This document shows positions 12,261 through 23,090 of a DNA stretch of 64,000 nt, piece after piece. The DNA lies in assembly GCF_932294415.1 (NCBI RefSeq), contig NC_065537.1, forward strand, positions 64,308,290-64,372,289, in the 5' to 3' direction. Within the stretch, counting starts at the first letter, position 1. Each line of letters starts with the position of its first letter. The notes under the pieces were generated by a model. That model saw nothing but the letters and a program-made list of their open reading frames with translations. It had not been told where the DNA came from and ran no database searches. The DNA comes from Quercus robur (lineage: Eukaryota; Streptophyta; Magnoliopsida; Fagales; Fagaceae). Made by a program: the position numbers and the translations under genes.

Positions 12261-12928
12261 TTTTTTTTAATCGATCATTGAAATTATTTTTTTATCTATT
12301 AGTAATAATAAATAATAATCTGTCACGTAAAATTTATTATAAAAATGTAAAAGTAGCATTATGCGGGTAGAAAGGATTAGATCAGAGTAAATATTGTTAC
12401 TACAAATGGGTTTTGGGTAATGGGGGAAATACGTGCTGTAAATGTACAACTGGTGATAAGTTAATATCACCATAAAAAGCACCTATGTTTTTGGGTAATT
12501 GAGTTGTTATTTTTTATTGAAAGGGAAAGCTGAAAGCCAAAAAAAAAAAAAAAAAACTAATGCTGTTGACTTTTTTTTTTTTTTTTTGTAAACCAATGGG
12601 CTTTGTTTGCTTCTTCACTTCTATTTTTCTTGCTTTTATGAGTTTTGAATTTCGTTTGCTTAATCCCTTCTTGTTTACTTCTTGAGTTTACTTGTTACTG
12701 TCTAGCTAACCTGGAGATGTTGAAATTCTACCCGAAAAGACTGATAATAGTAGCTATTACATCCCTCCATTTATGAGTTTACTTTTGGTGCCTTTTTCAG
12801 GGTCAAGTCTAAATTGAGACCTCTTTTAGGGTTTCTTTTTTTTACTCCGTGTGTAAATGGTTTAACGCATATTTTTGGTCTATAATAACACACAATGTTT
12901 TCCCATACATAAAAACCTCAAATACAAC

Positions 12929-13650
12929 TGAGGGGATGAGATTGTATTAAAAAAAAGTAAGATCATTGGATTAGGTTGACTTCGGGAATATCACGCCTAC
13001 GTAACACATTAAAGAAGTTTGTTGTGAGATCGACTATTTCCCATGAGGTTCGCCAATGCCAATCCAATAATAAAGTCATTCCTCCCATTGAATCCTCAAA
13101 TATCTTCAAATTTGTATTTAGAAGTAAGACATATGGTATTTATAAATCAAATAAATGACATGTGTTGCGCATCCGGATGAAAAATGAGAGAAAATTGGAG
13201 GATTCAATTGGAGGGGATCCCTCCCTGTAACAATATAACTCTTTTATGTTTTGGTTGCTTACATGCCTCTATTTATACTTGCTCTTCTTAGCTCTTTTCC
13301 CTCCTAGTCCTAATAGCTTTGCTAAGACCCAAGCCTCTTAATTGACATGATGCTTGTCTTTCTAACTTGCGGACTTGCAAGGCACAATCGGGTACCCCTT
13401 CAACTGGGGACAAATTGCATCACATTTAATATGATTTGTGATGTGAGGTGGTTGACGCACAATAAATGTGGAGGTAATCATCTCTCTAAACGGTCATTAC
13501 TCCTTTTCAAGTGATGGTTTCGGTGTTAAGATGGGAATAGTTAATCGCTATCTAGTTGTAGTCAGTATTACGTTTGTTCTATGCCTTTCAAGAATGCCAT
13601 CAGTTTAGGTTATTCCATATGCTAATGGCGTTTTGATCTGATCCCCTACA
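12929..13650 (-). mobile_element. Probable solo LTR with ACAAC target duplication
   Basis: On the minus strand the segment starts TGTAGGGGAT and ends ATCCCCTCA. These are short terminal inverted repeats with the TG...CA ends typical of LTRs. It is flanked by identical ACAAC pentamers (12924-12928 and 13651-13655). A TATA motif TATAAATAGAGG (minus strand, about 13265-13276) sits inside, as expected for an LTR promoter. No internal retrotransposon region or partner LTR is present, which suggests LTR-LTR recombination. Confidence 0.65.
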
Positions 13651-13655
13651 ACAAC

Positions 13656-14226
13656 ATTAACTTAAAATATTCTAATAACTAATTGATAATTCAAACATAA
13701 AAATGAACACATTGAAGGGTATTTATTAATCTATATTTAGTCATTGTCTTATAAAATGACTAATTTGTAATTCATGCATAAAGACATGCACATTGAAGAG
13801 CATTGATTTAATCTATATTCAGCTACTGTCCTAAAATGCAAATTGCACAAAAGATTTGCAAATGTTATTAACTTAATGACTATAGTCATTATGAATGTGA
13901 GCTTTCAATTTAAATAATAATGATAATTAATAAGTTGAACAATTAAAATGCTTGAACAAATTTAATCTCATTCTCAATTGCAGCATTTTAGTAAGAAAGT
14001 GAAGATAGTTTGGTAACTTTTTTTTTTTTGGCTGAATTTAAAAGAGATAAGGAGGTAAGACTGTTGTGGCTACCATGGCAGCATGTACATGCTAAGGAAC
14101 TAATAGCAAGAGGACCACAAAGTGTCGGATCCAAGTACTAGTAGCATCAAGGTGTGGGCAGTAATTATCTTATAAGTGAACTAATGCTATGTCTTTGCTC
14201 CCAATTGTTTTAACCATAAATATACT
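13656..14226. other. AT-rich spacer
   Basis: Nothing coding is seen. It ends with the ATACT pentamer (14222-14226) that was duplicated by the LTR retrotransposon to its right. Confidence 0.6.
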
Positions 14227-14983
14227 TGTGGGGCCCAACAGTCTATGGGCCCGGCTCGCTCGCTTATGGGGATTCCACAGATCACCAAACTAAAGAAGGC
14301 CAGGGCCCAAGCCCAAAAATAGTGAGCCCGGTGTGGTTCAAAGGTACGTCCGAGGACCGCTCAGTCCTCGGAAAGCCCAGAACCCCATTGACAAGAATGG
14401 GATACAGGCAGACTTGAAAGATCAGAAAATATCTCAAGGAAATAGTCTTTAAATATCCTTCATTGACATGACATCGCCCCAGACAGAGCCGGATTTTTAG
14501 GCTTTATGGACCATCTCTCACAATTCAGGGATTAGACTGATGGGACAGATATCTGCCCTGGAAAGATCGACCCTACACGTGGACGAAGGACGACGAACGT
14601 AGGCTAGTATAAAAGAAAATGTTATGTGACCAAGGTGGGGGGGGGATGGAGCTCCTGAAAAAAGAACTTGATGAAAGAGAATGTCTGAAGAATATACGCC
14701 GGACATCACCTAAAAAACCCGCCGACGGGCAATCGGGGACAACACCACCGCTCCTCGGACATTGTCCGAGGAGCTAGATCCTCCTCAATACAAGGACGAA
14801 GGGCCTGAATATCCAGCCCAAAGCTTTATCTCATGTTGGTTCATCTAAAGTCCGGCCCAAAATGCCATCCTGTGATCCAACGCTGGCTTTTTAACCCCAC
14901 TCTCTACAAATATTATTGTGAGGGACTTTCCGTGCGCGAGCCCAACATCGTCGCTGGGCCGTTACAGATTTTGTGCCCTTACA
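14227..14983 (+). repeat. Left LTR
   Basis: Begins TGTGGGGCCC and ends CCCTTACA. It differs from the right LTR at five sites: three within about 14263-14275, one near 14591 and one near 14683. It contains a TATA-like GTATAAAAG near 14607 and a 12-bp-arm hairpin at 14750-14774. The short word CCTCGGA and its complement recur several times. Confidence 0.95.
14750..14774. promoter_or_regulatory. Near-perfect LTR palindrome
   Basis: Arms GCTCCTCGGACA and TGTCCGAGGAGC are exact inverse complements around a single T. The same palindrome is in the right LTR at 19818-19842. It lies downstream of the presumed TATA and could form a strong hairpin in the transcript or serve as a dimeric protein-binding site. 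Its function is inferred only. Confidence 0.7.
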
Positions 14984-14985
14984 AT

Positions 14986-15003
14986 TGGCGCCGTCTGTGG
15001 GAA
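14986..15003 (+). other. Primer-binding site of the LTR retrotransposon
   Basis: TGGCGCCGTCTGTGGGAA lies two nucleotides inside the left LTR, the standard place for tRNA-primed reverse transcription. TGG pairs with the CCA end of a tRNA. The match to known plant tRNA-Asp ends is clear only for the first nine bases, so the primer tRNA is not assigned. Confidence 0.8.
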
Positions 15004-15118
15004 GCTTGCGCGTTGGCGTAGGAGGTGTTTGAGTCAACTCTCTAGCCAGCTGAGGTTTGTGGAATTCCCTCCGTCTCCGGCGACAAGCCGTCATTGCTCC
15101 GACCCGAATTTCTGCTAG

Positions 15119-16759
15119 GGGCTACGCCCTGCAGTGTCAACAGCGCGGACAGCTCTAGGGGCTCCCGGCTTCAGGCCAAATCCCCCCTGCCATGGTCTAG
15201 GGGCTGATATCTTAAAAGTAATGGACAGAACCAAGGCCTTGCATGGTCCTCGGACCCAAGCCTATGGGGAAACCAAGTACAAAGAAGAAGACATCTTAAA
15301 AGTAATGGACAGAACCAAGGCCTTGCATGGTCCTCGGGCCCAAGCCTATGGGGAAACCAAGTACAAAGAAGAAGACATCTTAAAAGTAATGGACAGAATC
15401 AAGGCCTTGCATAGTCCTCGGACCCAAGCCTATGGGAAAACCAAGTACAAAGATGAAGACATCTTAAAAGTAATGGACAGAACCAAGGCCTTGCATGGTC
15501 CTCGGACCCAAGCCTATGGGGAAACCAAGTACAAAGAAGAAAACATCTTAAAAGTAATGGACAGAACCAAGGCCTTGCATGGTCCTCGGACCCAAGCCTA
15601 TGGGGAAACCAAGTACAAAGATGAAGACATCTTAAAAGTAATGGACAGAACCAAGGCCTTGCATGGTCCTCGGACCCAAGCCTATGGGGAAACCAAGTAC
15701 AAAGAAGAAGACATCTTAAAAGTAATGGACAGAACCAAGGCCTTGCATGGTCCTCGGACCCAAGCCTATGGGGAAACCAAGTACAAAGATGAAGACATCT
15801 TAAAAGTAATGGACAGAACCAAGGCCTTGCATGGTCCTCGGACCCAAGCCTATGGGGAAACCAAGTACAAAGATGAAGACATCTTAAAAGTAATGGACAG
15901 AACCAAGGCCTTGCATGGTCCTCGGACCCAAGCCTATGGGGAAACCAAGTACAAAGAAGAAGACATCTTAAAAGTAATGGACAGAACCAAGGCCTTGCAT
16001 GGTCCTCGGACCCAAGCCTATGGGGAAACCAAGTATAAAGATGAAGACATCTTAAAAGTAATGGACAGAACCAAGGCCTTGCATGGTCCTCGGACCCAAG
16101 CCTATGGGGAAACCAAGTACAAAGAAGACATCTTAAAAGTAATGGACAGAACCAAGGCCTTGCATGGTCCTCGGACCCAAGCCTATGGGGAAACCAAGTA
16201 CAAAGATGAAGACATCTTAAAAGTAATGGACAGAACCAAGGCCTTGCATGGTCCTCGGACCCAAGCCTATGGGGAAACCAAGTACAAAGAAGAAGACATC
16301 TTAAAAGTAATGGACAGAACCAAGGCCTTGCATGGTCCTCGGACCCAAGCCTATGGGGAAACCAAGTACAAAGATGAAGACATCTTAAAAGTAATGGACA
16401 GAACCAAGGCCTTGCATGGTCCTCGGACCCAAGCCTATGGGGAAACCAAGTACAAAGATGAAGACATCTTAAAAGTAATGGACAGAACCAAGGCCTTGCA
16501 TGGTCCTCGGACCCAAGCCTATGGGGAAACCAAGAACAATGAAGACATCACTAGAACCCCCTATATCCCAGTCGATTGCTCAGATGGATTGCTTAGAAAT
16601 CATCAGCCTTGGACGATATTCACGCGCTTATCACAGAATATCCAACTGATATCTCGAAACGCACACATAGGGCACACCCATTCAAGAAACAGTGTTGTCA
16701 AAGAAACAGTGCTCAAAACAAGTAAAGAAATTTCCATTCTTATTATGAAGAAGAGATAG
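15119..16759 (+). CDS. Repeat-rich open frame inside the LTR retrotransposon
   Basis: The frame is open from after the TAG at 15116 to the stop at 16757-16759. The first in-frame ATG is at 15221, inside repeat unit 1, which would give about 512 residues. Most of it is 16 copies of a 28-residue unit DILKVMDRTKALHGPRTQAY-GETKYK-(E/D)E. After these comes about 70 residues of unique sequence with no recognised domain. The unit is hydrophilic, rich in Lys, Arg and Thr, and has no Cys. Because 84 bp is a multiple of three, an open frame survives array growth automatically, so openness is weak evidence of translation. It is not a gag or pol protein by any motif I can see. It could be a structural repeat protein of the element or simply non-coding satellite-like DNA. 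Confidence 0.4.
   Translation, partial: GLRPAVSTARTALGAPGFRPNPPCHGLGADILKVMDRTKALHGPRTQAYGETKYKEEDILKVMDRTKALHGPRAQAYGETKYKEEDILKVMDRIKALHSPRTQAYGKTKYKDEDILKVMDRTKALHGPRTQAYGETKYKEENILKVMDRTKALHGPRTQAYGETKYKDEDILKVMDRTKALHGPRTQAYGETKYKEEDILKVMDRTKALHGPRTQAYGETKYKDEDILKVMDRTKALHGPRTQAYGETKYKDEDILKVMDRTKALHGPRTQAYGETKYKEEDILKVMDRTKALHGPRTQAYGETKYKDEDILKVMDRTKALHGPRTQAYGETKYKEDILKVMDRTKALHGPRTQAYGETKYKDEDILKVMDRTKALHGPRTQAYGETKYKEEDILKVMDRTKALHGPRTQAYGETKYKDEDILKVMDRTKALHGPRTQAYGETKYKDEDILKVMDRTKALHGPRTQAYGETKNNEDITRTPYIPVDCSDGLLRNHQPWTIFTRLSQNIQLISRNAHIGHTHSRNSVVKETVLKTSKEISILIMKKR
15206..16543 (+). repeat. 84-bp tandem array, 16 units
   Basis: Units start at 15206, 15290, 15374 and so on. The 11th is 81 bp (one GAA codon lost) and the 16th ends in a variant tail AAGAACAATGAA. 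Early units (2, 3, 5) carry private substitutions (T to A, G to S, E to K, D to N), whereas units 6-15 are almost identical. They differ mainly in an alternating GAAGAA or GATGAA ending. The alternation looks like spread of multi-unit blocks by unequal exchange or replication slippage. Confidence 0.97.
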
Positions 16760-19294
16760 TACAGTGTACAATGAAAAGCTGGAATCAGCCTACGTCGAAG
16801 CCTACTACATAAGCAAGAAAAAGAAAAATACAAGAAAGCTGTAGAAAGCCGAGGAGGTATGTCGGGGGAGAGGTTGGCTACAGCTCCGAGACCTTATTCT
16901 TCCCCCGCATCTTTGCCTGCCCATAACTCAGGCAGCCAAAGAGACCCAACTTGAACCTGACACCGTTGAAGAAAAGGTGTAGGGAGTTGGAGGTGGTGGG
17001 GCTTTCTCTAAATATACGCCTACCGCAAAGCAGAGGCGCTAATGGGGAAAAACCCTTCTTCTGCCGCACCAAAACTCTGGCAAGGACAGAACCTGCTTCG
17101 GATTTTGACTGAAAGAGGGGAAGATTCCTTTCCCTCTCGGTGGAGATGGAGTACTCCCTTGAACTTGTGCTTCCTGTGCCCATACCTTACTGTTATAAAC
17201 CTCATGAAGACACGGCGCTTTTGCGGCGGAGGAAGTTCTTTCTTCCCAACCCTCGTTTTCAACATGTTATGCCAAGAAAGGAGGACTCCGGATATGGAAG
17301 GCGTGATGTAAGAGAAAACCAAAAGGAGGGGTGTATATATATAAAGCAACTTTTTCTTCCTCCTATTTATTTGAAAAGACAAGATGATGGCAGTCAACTC
17401 ATGCGGCGTCCCAAGGAGCACTACAGACAAAGTAGTCTTGGCCTAACTTCCAACGTCAACTGCAGCCAAGAGATTCAAAGAGCCTCGTAAAGGCGCGCCT
17501 CGATCCTTGGGGCGTCAGAGAAGTACTGCATGGCCAGAGGTTGCAGAAATATCTCTTAATCTGCGGGTCCATTGAATTCGCGGCCCAGGCCCGCTTTGCG
17601 TGAAGGCCCAGGGACACCCTGTTTGGCACCTCAAGAAATGCTCAAGTTAAAAGGGAAAACCAATTACTGATGCAGACGTTGGTCTTGGACAGAACTTAAG
17701 GCTTGCATGGTCCTCGGACTCAAGTTAAAAGGGAAAGTCAAGTACCGACAAAGACACAAGCCTCGGACTCAAGCCTAAGGGAAGAATCAAGTACATAAGA
17801 TAAAACGTATAAGTCCTGAACAAAGCCCAGGTTTTGCAAAGTCCTCGGACTCAGGCTTCTTGGGAAATCAACTGTCCTAATGAAGGAATTTTTTCAGCTT
17901 AAATACTGGAAAGGGTTAAGTCTCACGTATCATGAAAGTGGCAGGACAACCTGATGATCGTCAACCTAAAGAGGCCATTCATCCGGTGGGTAACACGTCC
18001 TCGGATAGCTACTTCTTACATCTTATCGAAGCATTTCATACCCATCATGGCTAATTTTAAGATAAGTCTCATTCCTCACTGGTCGGATTGTTATGTTGAA
18101 TAATAATTTTGTTAAAGTCATCGTGGCATCTTTTTATCAACGATTACTTTAGTCTAATATATTATTGATTGAAACGCTATACTATTATGCCGAGCAGCGC
18201 TTTCACATTCGTTAGAATATATAAACAATACATACGAAATAGAGTAACAATCACTTTTATTAATATGAAAAATTGTTACAACATACAAGGAAGGGCTTAA
18301 ACAAGCCTATACGAAAAATAAACTGCTAAAACAGTAACAACAACCGTAACATAACTAAGTAAACCACCAAGTGTCTTATGAATTCGCCTTCAAAGTCTCT
18401 CTGAAATCTCTGCCTCAGTACTGCTCATATCAGGAGAAGAACCTTATACAAAAATAATGAAGGACAAGGAAGAAGAATTGGAACACATGGAAGCACTTCA
18501 GCAAGCTCTTGTTGCTAAAAAAAAGCAAGGGAAAAAGAAGATGGAGGATATGAGCGGGAAGGAGGAGAAGAAGAGGGAAGCAATGAAAAGAAAGTAAAAG
18601 GAGCAAAAGAGGGAGAAGGGGAGCCATATTAGGTATGCTCATGAGAGAGCGGATGGAGATGACAAGGGATGCTTTCGACTCAGTCACACCAGAAATGGGG
18701 TATGACGAGTCCCTGCTTCGGATTTTGGCTAAAAGAATGGGGAGGCAAACCTTAAGCCTCCGCCACCCTTGCCCCGACCGAGCCATCTCAAGTTTTATCA
18801 GGACATGGTATTTCTGGGAAAAGAAGGATTTGTTCATGGTGGATTATTATGAGATAAGTGTTATTGAATAGGGAGTAACCGGATGGAGGAAGTGGATTCT
18901 GGGAAGAGCATGAGGGATTCTGATATGGAAAGGTCACCCCGTCTTCTCTCTTTATATAGGGAACGAAGAAAAGGGTATGTGACACACTCAGATCCTCAGG
19001 GAAATCCAGAGTATAACGCGCCGCTTCGTTTTCCCACACCATCGGTAACCGTTACATCTAGAAGGTCTCGTAAATGGTAGGAGATTAAAGGCACGTTGCA
19101 GATAACCACGCGGCATAACGGCAACGTACATGAATCCAGGAAAAACGGCTCGTAGACCGGCGCATCCCTCGTGGAGGTGAAGAGTCATCAACATTGATCA
19201 AGGGCCAAATTAAATGAGCCGCGGTCAAGGCTCGGTATTACCAAAACCCACCTTTCCAACTAAGACGTTGGACAGCAGGGTTTTGAGGGGTTAT
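16760..19294 (+). mobile_element. 3' interior of the LTR retrotransposon
   Basis: Comparatively GC-rich sequence, apart from an AT-rich patch at about 18100-18360. No conserved protein is seen. Three degraded relatives of the 84-bp unit occur at about 17686-17870 (GGACAGAACTTAAGGCTTGC, TCCTCGGACTCAAG, repeated CAAGTAC). Two related segments around CCTGCTTCGGATTTTG[AG]CT occur near 17090 and 18713. A short purine-leaning stretch (TTTTGAGGGG, 19281-19290) just before the right LTR may be the polypurine tract. Confidence 0.75.
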
Positions 19295-20051
19295 TGTGGG
19301 GCCCAACAGTCTATGGGCCCGGCTCGCTCGTTTATAGGGAGTCCACAGATCACCAAACTAAAGAAGGCCAGGGCCCAAGCCCAAAAATAGTGAGCCCGGT
19401 GTGGTTCAAAGGTACGTCCGAGGACCGCTCAGTCCTCGGAAAGCCCAGAACCCCATTGACAAGAATGGGATACAGGCAGACTTGAAAGATCAGAAAATAT
19501 CTCAAGGAAATAGTCTTTAAATATCCTTCATTGACATGACATCGCCCCAGACAGAGCCGGATTTTTAGGCTTTATGGACCATCTCTCACAATTCAGGGAT
19601 TAGACTGATGGGACAGATATCTGCCCTGGAAAGATCGACCCTACACGTGGACGAAGGATGACGAACGTAGGCTAGTATAAAAGAAAATGTTATGTGACCA
19701 AGGTGGGGGGGGGATGGAGCTCCTGAAAAAAGAACTTGATGAAAGAGAATATCTGAAGAATATACGCCGGACATCACCTAAAAAACCCGCCGACGGGCAA
19801 TCGGGGACAACACCACCGCTCCTCGGACATTGTCCGAGGAGCTAGATCCTCCTCAATACAAGGACGAAGGGCCTGAATATCCAGCCCAAAGCTTTATCTC
19901 ATGTTGGTTCATCTAAAGTCCGGCCCAAAATGCCATCCTGTGATCCAACGCTGGCTTTTTAACCCCACTCTCTACAAATATTATTGTGAGGGACTTTCCG
20001 TGCGCGAGCCCAACATCGTCGCTGGGCCGTTACAGATTTTGTGCCCTTACA
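19295..20051 (+). repeat. Right LTR
   Basis: 757 bp, the same length as the left LTR and different at only five positions. It starts TGTGGGGCCC and ends TTACA, followed by the ATACT target duplication. Confidence 0.95.
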
Positions 20052-21594
20052 ATACTTAATTTTTACTTCTTAACGTGATTTTTGTTAGTATGATATAATG
20101 AATTGTGTTTGTATTTATCATTTTTTTTATAAAACAAAAAATTATTAAATTTCAGTTATTGTGAAATTATTTTGAAAAAAGACAATTAGTTTTTTTGGAT
20201 AGTGGTATTCTCATTCAAGTTTTTACTTGAGTTAACGATATCACTAACTTGATTAGACTCAATCAATCTCAATTCACTAAATCAAGAAACTGCTAAGAAG
20301 AAAAAGAGAAGCCTTCTCACTACTTCGAAAAACCAAGAATGTGTGGTCGAGTTGATGATGGTAGACACCGATGATATCCACTATTTCGGTTGGTTCGACT
20401 CGATATCTTGAGCCGATCTACACTACTTGTTTAATAGTCCTCAATTCAATGGACTGGATATAGGTTTGAGCTTTCAGAGCTCACCAACACTAATAAGTGT
20501 TAAGCTAAAAAATATCATGGTTAATTTCCTCATTTTTTTTTATTTTTTTTAACAAAGTTTGACTCTAAACATGTTTGACGTTATCTTTTTTTAATCTATT
20601 ACGTGACAAATATAAGACTATTCATGTATATTATTTAAACAAATCATATGACTTATTAAAAAAAGTTATGTTACTAAAATTATACATAAATGGTCTCTTC
20701 AATTATTACATAGCAAGTTTGAGCAAAATAGTTCTGAACATATTTGGAGCAAATTTTTTTCCTTTGTTAATGAATTCAAGCTATCAATGCTACTGCCATG
20801 CCCAATGCATTACTGATCTACGCCTCTACCTACTCAAATCATCTCAATAATTGTCAAAGCTACTAATTCTGTACATACTCTAATCCATTATTTTATATAC
20901 ATCTTGAACTATGGCCTATTTGACCCTTTTTTTGGGTTGTTAATAATTTAGCCTATTTGACTTCAATGTTCAAACGACAAAGAAGCTAGTGCCTATTATT
21001 TTGACAAAGCAGGCATTGGGATTCAGGGTGCAATGATTTGCCTGGTCTTTGGGGTTAAGATTCATTTGCTGTTTGAAAAATAAAACTGTGTTGAGACATA
21101 GAATTTATGAGCATCCCATAAAACACTGCCCTACGTTTTTCACGAATTTGAATGTTGAATTCACTGATTTAGGAGAGCATTGGATAGGTAATTTTTACAC
21201 ATATCCCTAAAATAAAAAGGAAATTCATTAGATTACCAAAAAAGGAGATTCATTTTATATATTTTCATTTATTATTAAGGAAGGAATTTGATATTAGGCA
21301 CATAAGTTTGAATTTATTTAGATGTGGCAAGTGTTTCAAAAACCAAAACTATTCTGGATAAAGTTTTCGTCTAAATCAATTGGAAGAATTGACAATTCAT
21401 AATATTGTTCGTGCGTATTTTAATCGTACAACTTATTAAATTATGTAAACATGTTACATAGGAGTACTTGATTAAGAATGTATGTACACATTGGAGAAAC
21501 TTTCTTCTACCCACCATTTCCAAGTCAAAGACTAGAGAAAGGCAGGCAATAGGCCCCTCCCTTATGAACCCTGCTTAATAATGATACATTAACT

Positions 21595-21648
21595 TATAGT
21601 TTTGTCACTATGTACACATGCGCATGTGTACACAGTGACAAAACTATA
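21595..21648. repeat. 54-bp loop-free palindrome
   Basis: Two 27-nt arms (left starts TATAGTTTTGTCACTATG, right ends GTGACAAAACTATA) meet at the centre with no spacer. They differ at one position (A against G). It could extrude as a cruciform or fold into a perfect RNA hairpin. It may also be a tiny inverted-repeat element remnant. No target duplication is evident. Confidence 0.9.
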
Positions 21649-22733
21649 AATTCATCATGCAACAACAATATGTTTTTAGTTAATTATGTTCTATAATTCA
21701 ATTCTTCTTAAGTTCTACTCATAATTTAATAATATACATAATCAAACATGTTACTTAGAAATAAAATAAAAATCAACATGTTTGGTAATGAGTAATAACT
21801 ACTCAATTATAAACATAAATCTACATATTGATCAGTTAAGTATTGGTCAATTACTACTTGATTACGGATTACCTACATCTACACACAATATTCATTAAGA
21901 AGTGTTTGGTAAACTAAATCATTACTTCAATCCTGTTCTCCTTTTTTTCCTGGAAGGGTAGAAGGCAGTTTTGAACCCATTGGCTAATTCAACTGAGTTT
22001 TGAAACAAACCATGAAATGTAAATCTGATCAATTCTAAGTTAGTTTTAACTCATATGTAGTTTGATAGTTTCTTTGACTCAAGTTATAAATAGTTAATTT
22101 ATATGTCTGTTACTGTTATTTGCAAAAAGGTCACTAAACGACTTATAAAACAAAATTTACCCAAAAAAAAAAAGTTAAACCCTTCTGAATTGGTACAACA
22201 AACGCCCTTTAAATCTTAACTTCTCTTAAAAATACTTTCGGAATTTTTTTTTAAAAGAAAAGAAAAGAAAAGAAAAAACCTATAGTTTTATTATACTTGT
22301 GACAAATTAATCCATATATTGTCAATTGTGTCAATATAAACCCACCCTTTCATTATTTTTGATAATGAAATCTCCAACCACTTCGCTAAACTTTATCTTA
22401 ATAGGAAGAAATTTGCTATCAATACGCCAAAAAAAAAAAAAAATGGCATTTTTTGCAAGACATTGGTTGCGTTTACCCTTGGAGTGAGAAATAAATAATG
22501 ATTTTTAAATGAGTTTTTGACTTTTTGGTAAAGTTTTTCTCTCTTTCTCTCTCATCTCATATGAAGAAATAAAATTGCAAATTATACAAATTAAAGAAAT
22601 CATTTTTTTTGGCATGTGCATTGGCGTTTGATTTTTTGTTTCAAATTTAACTAAATGGAAGGAACAATGATTTTAATGGATAAGGATTGGATTTAGTGCT
22701 CCCACGCACTAAACTTGGTGAGATATAAACACA

Positions 22734-23090
22734 TTCATAACTATTATCATGATAAGAGTGTGGGAATTACAAAAGCACTATTATAAATATAAAATTCAAT
22801 TTATCACATCACCACAGGCATAAAACTATAAATAGTTTTAAAATTATGAAAAGTTCATAACTATTACCATGATAAAAGCATGAGAATTACAAAAGCACAA
22901 TTATAAATATAAAATTTAATTTATCACATTACTGCATGCATAAAATTATTAACAATTTTAAAATTATGAAAAGTTCATAAATCATAACTATTACCATGAT
23001 AAAAGCGTGGGAATTACAAAAGCACAATTATAAATATAAAATTCAATTTATCACATCAACACATGTATAAAACTATAGGCAATTTAAAAA
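22734..23090. repeat. Three direct repeats of about 120 bp
   Basis: Units begin with TTCATAACTATTA at 22734 and 22854, and at about 22982 after a 7-bp stutter. Each contains GAATTACAAAAGCAC and TATAAATATAAAATT and TTATCACAT. Identity between units is high but not complete. There is no coding potential. Confidence 0.85.

Larger units (their letters stand above)
14227..20051 (+). mobile_element. Complete non-autonomous LTR retrotransposon (large derivative, LARD-like)
   Basis: Two 757-bp LTRs in the same orientation bound a 4.3-kb interior, and ATACT is duplicated exactly on both sides (14222-14226 and 20052-20056). A primer-binding site TGGCGCCGTCTGTGGGAA starts two bases after the left LTR. 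Its first nine bases match the complement of tRNA 3' ends of the ACGGCGCCA type, such as plant tRNA-Asp. I see no gag, protease, reverse transcriptase, RNase H or integrase motifs in any frame, so movement would need proteins from another element. The interior holds a long tandem array and then non-coding, comparatively GC-rich sequence. LTRs differ at five positions by my reading, so the insertion is recent. Confidence 0.93.

Noticed and set aside
15206..16543. Resemblance to a CRISPR-like regular array
   Set aside because: Units are contiguous with no unique spacers, and the host is a plant nuclear genome. It is a tandem repeat in a retrotransposon.
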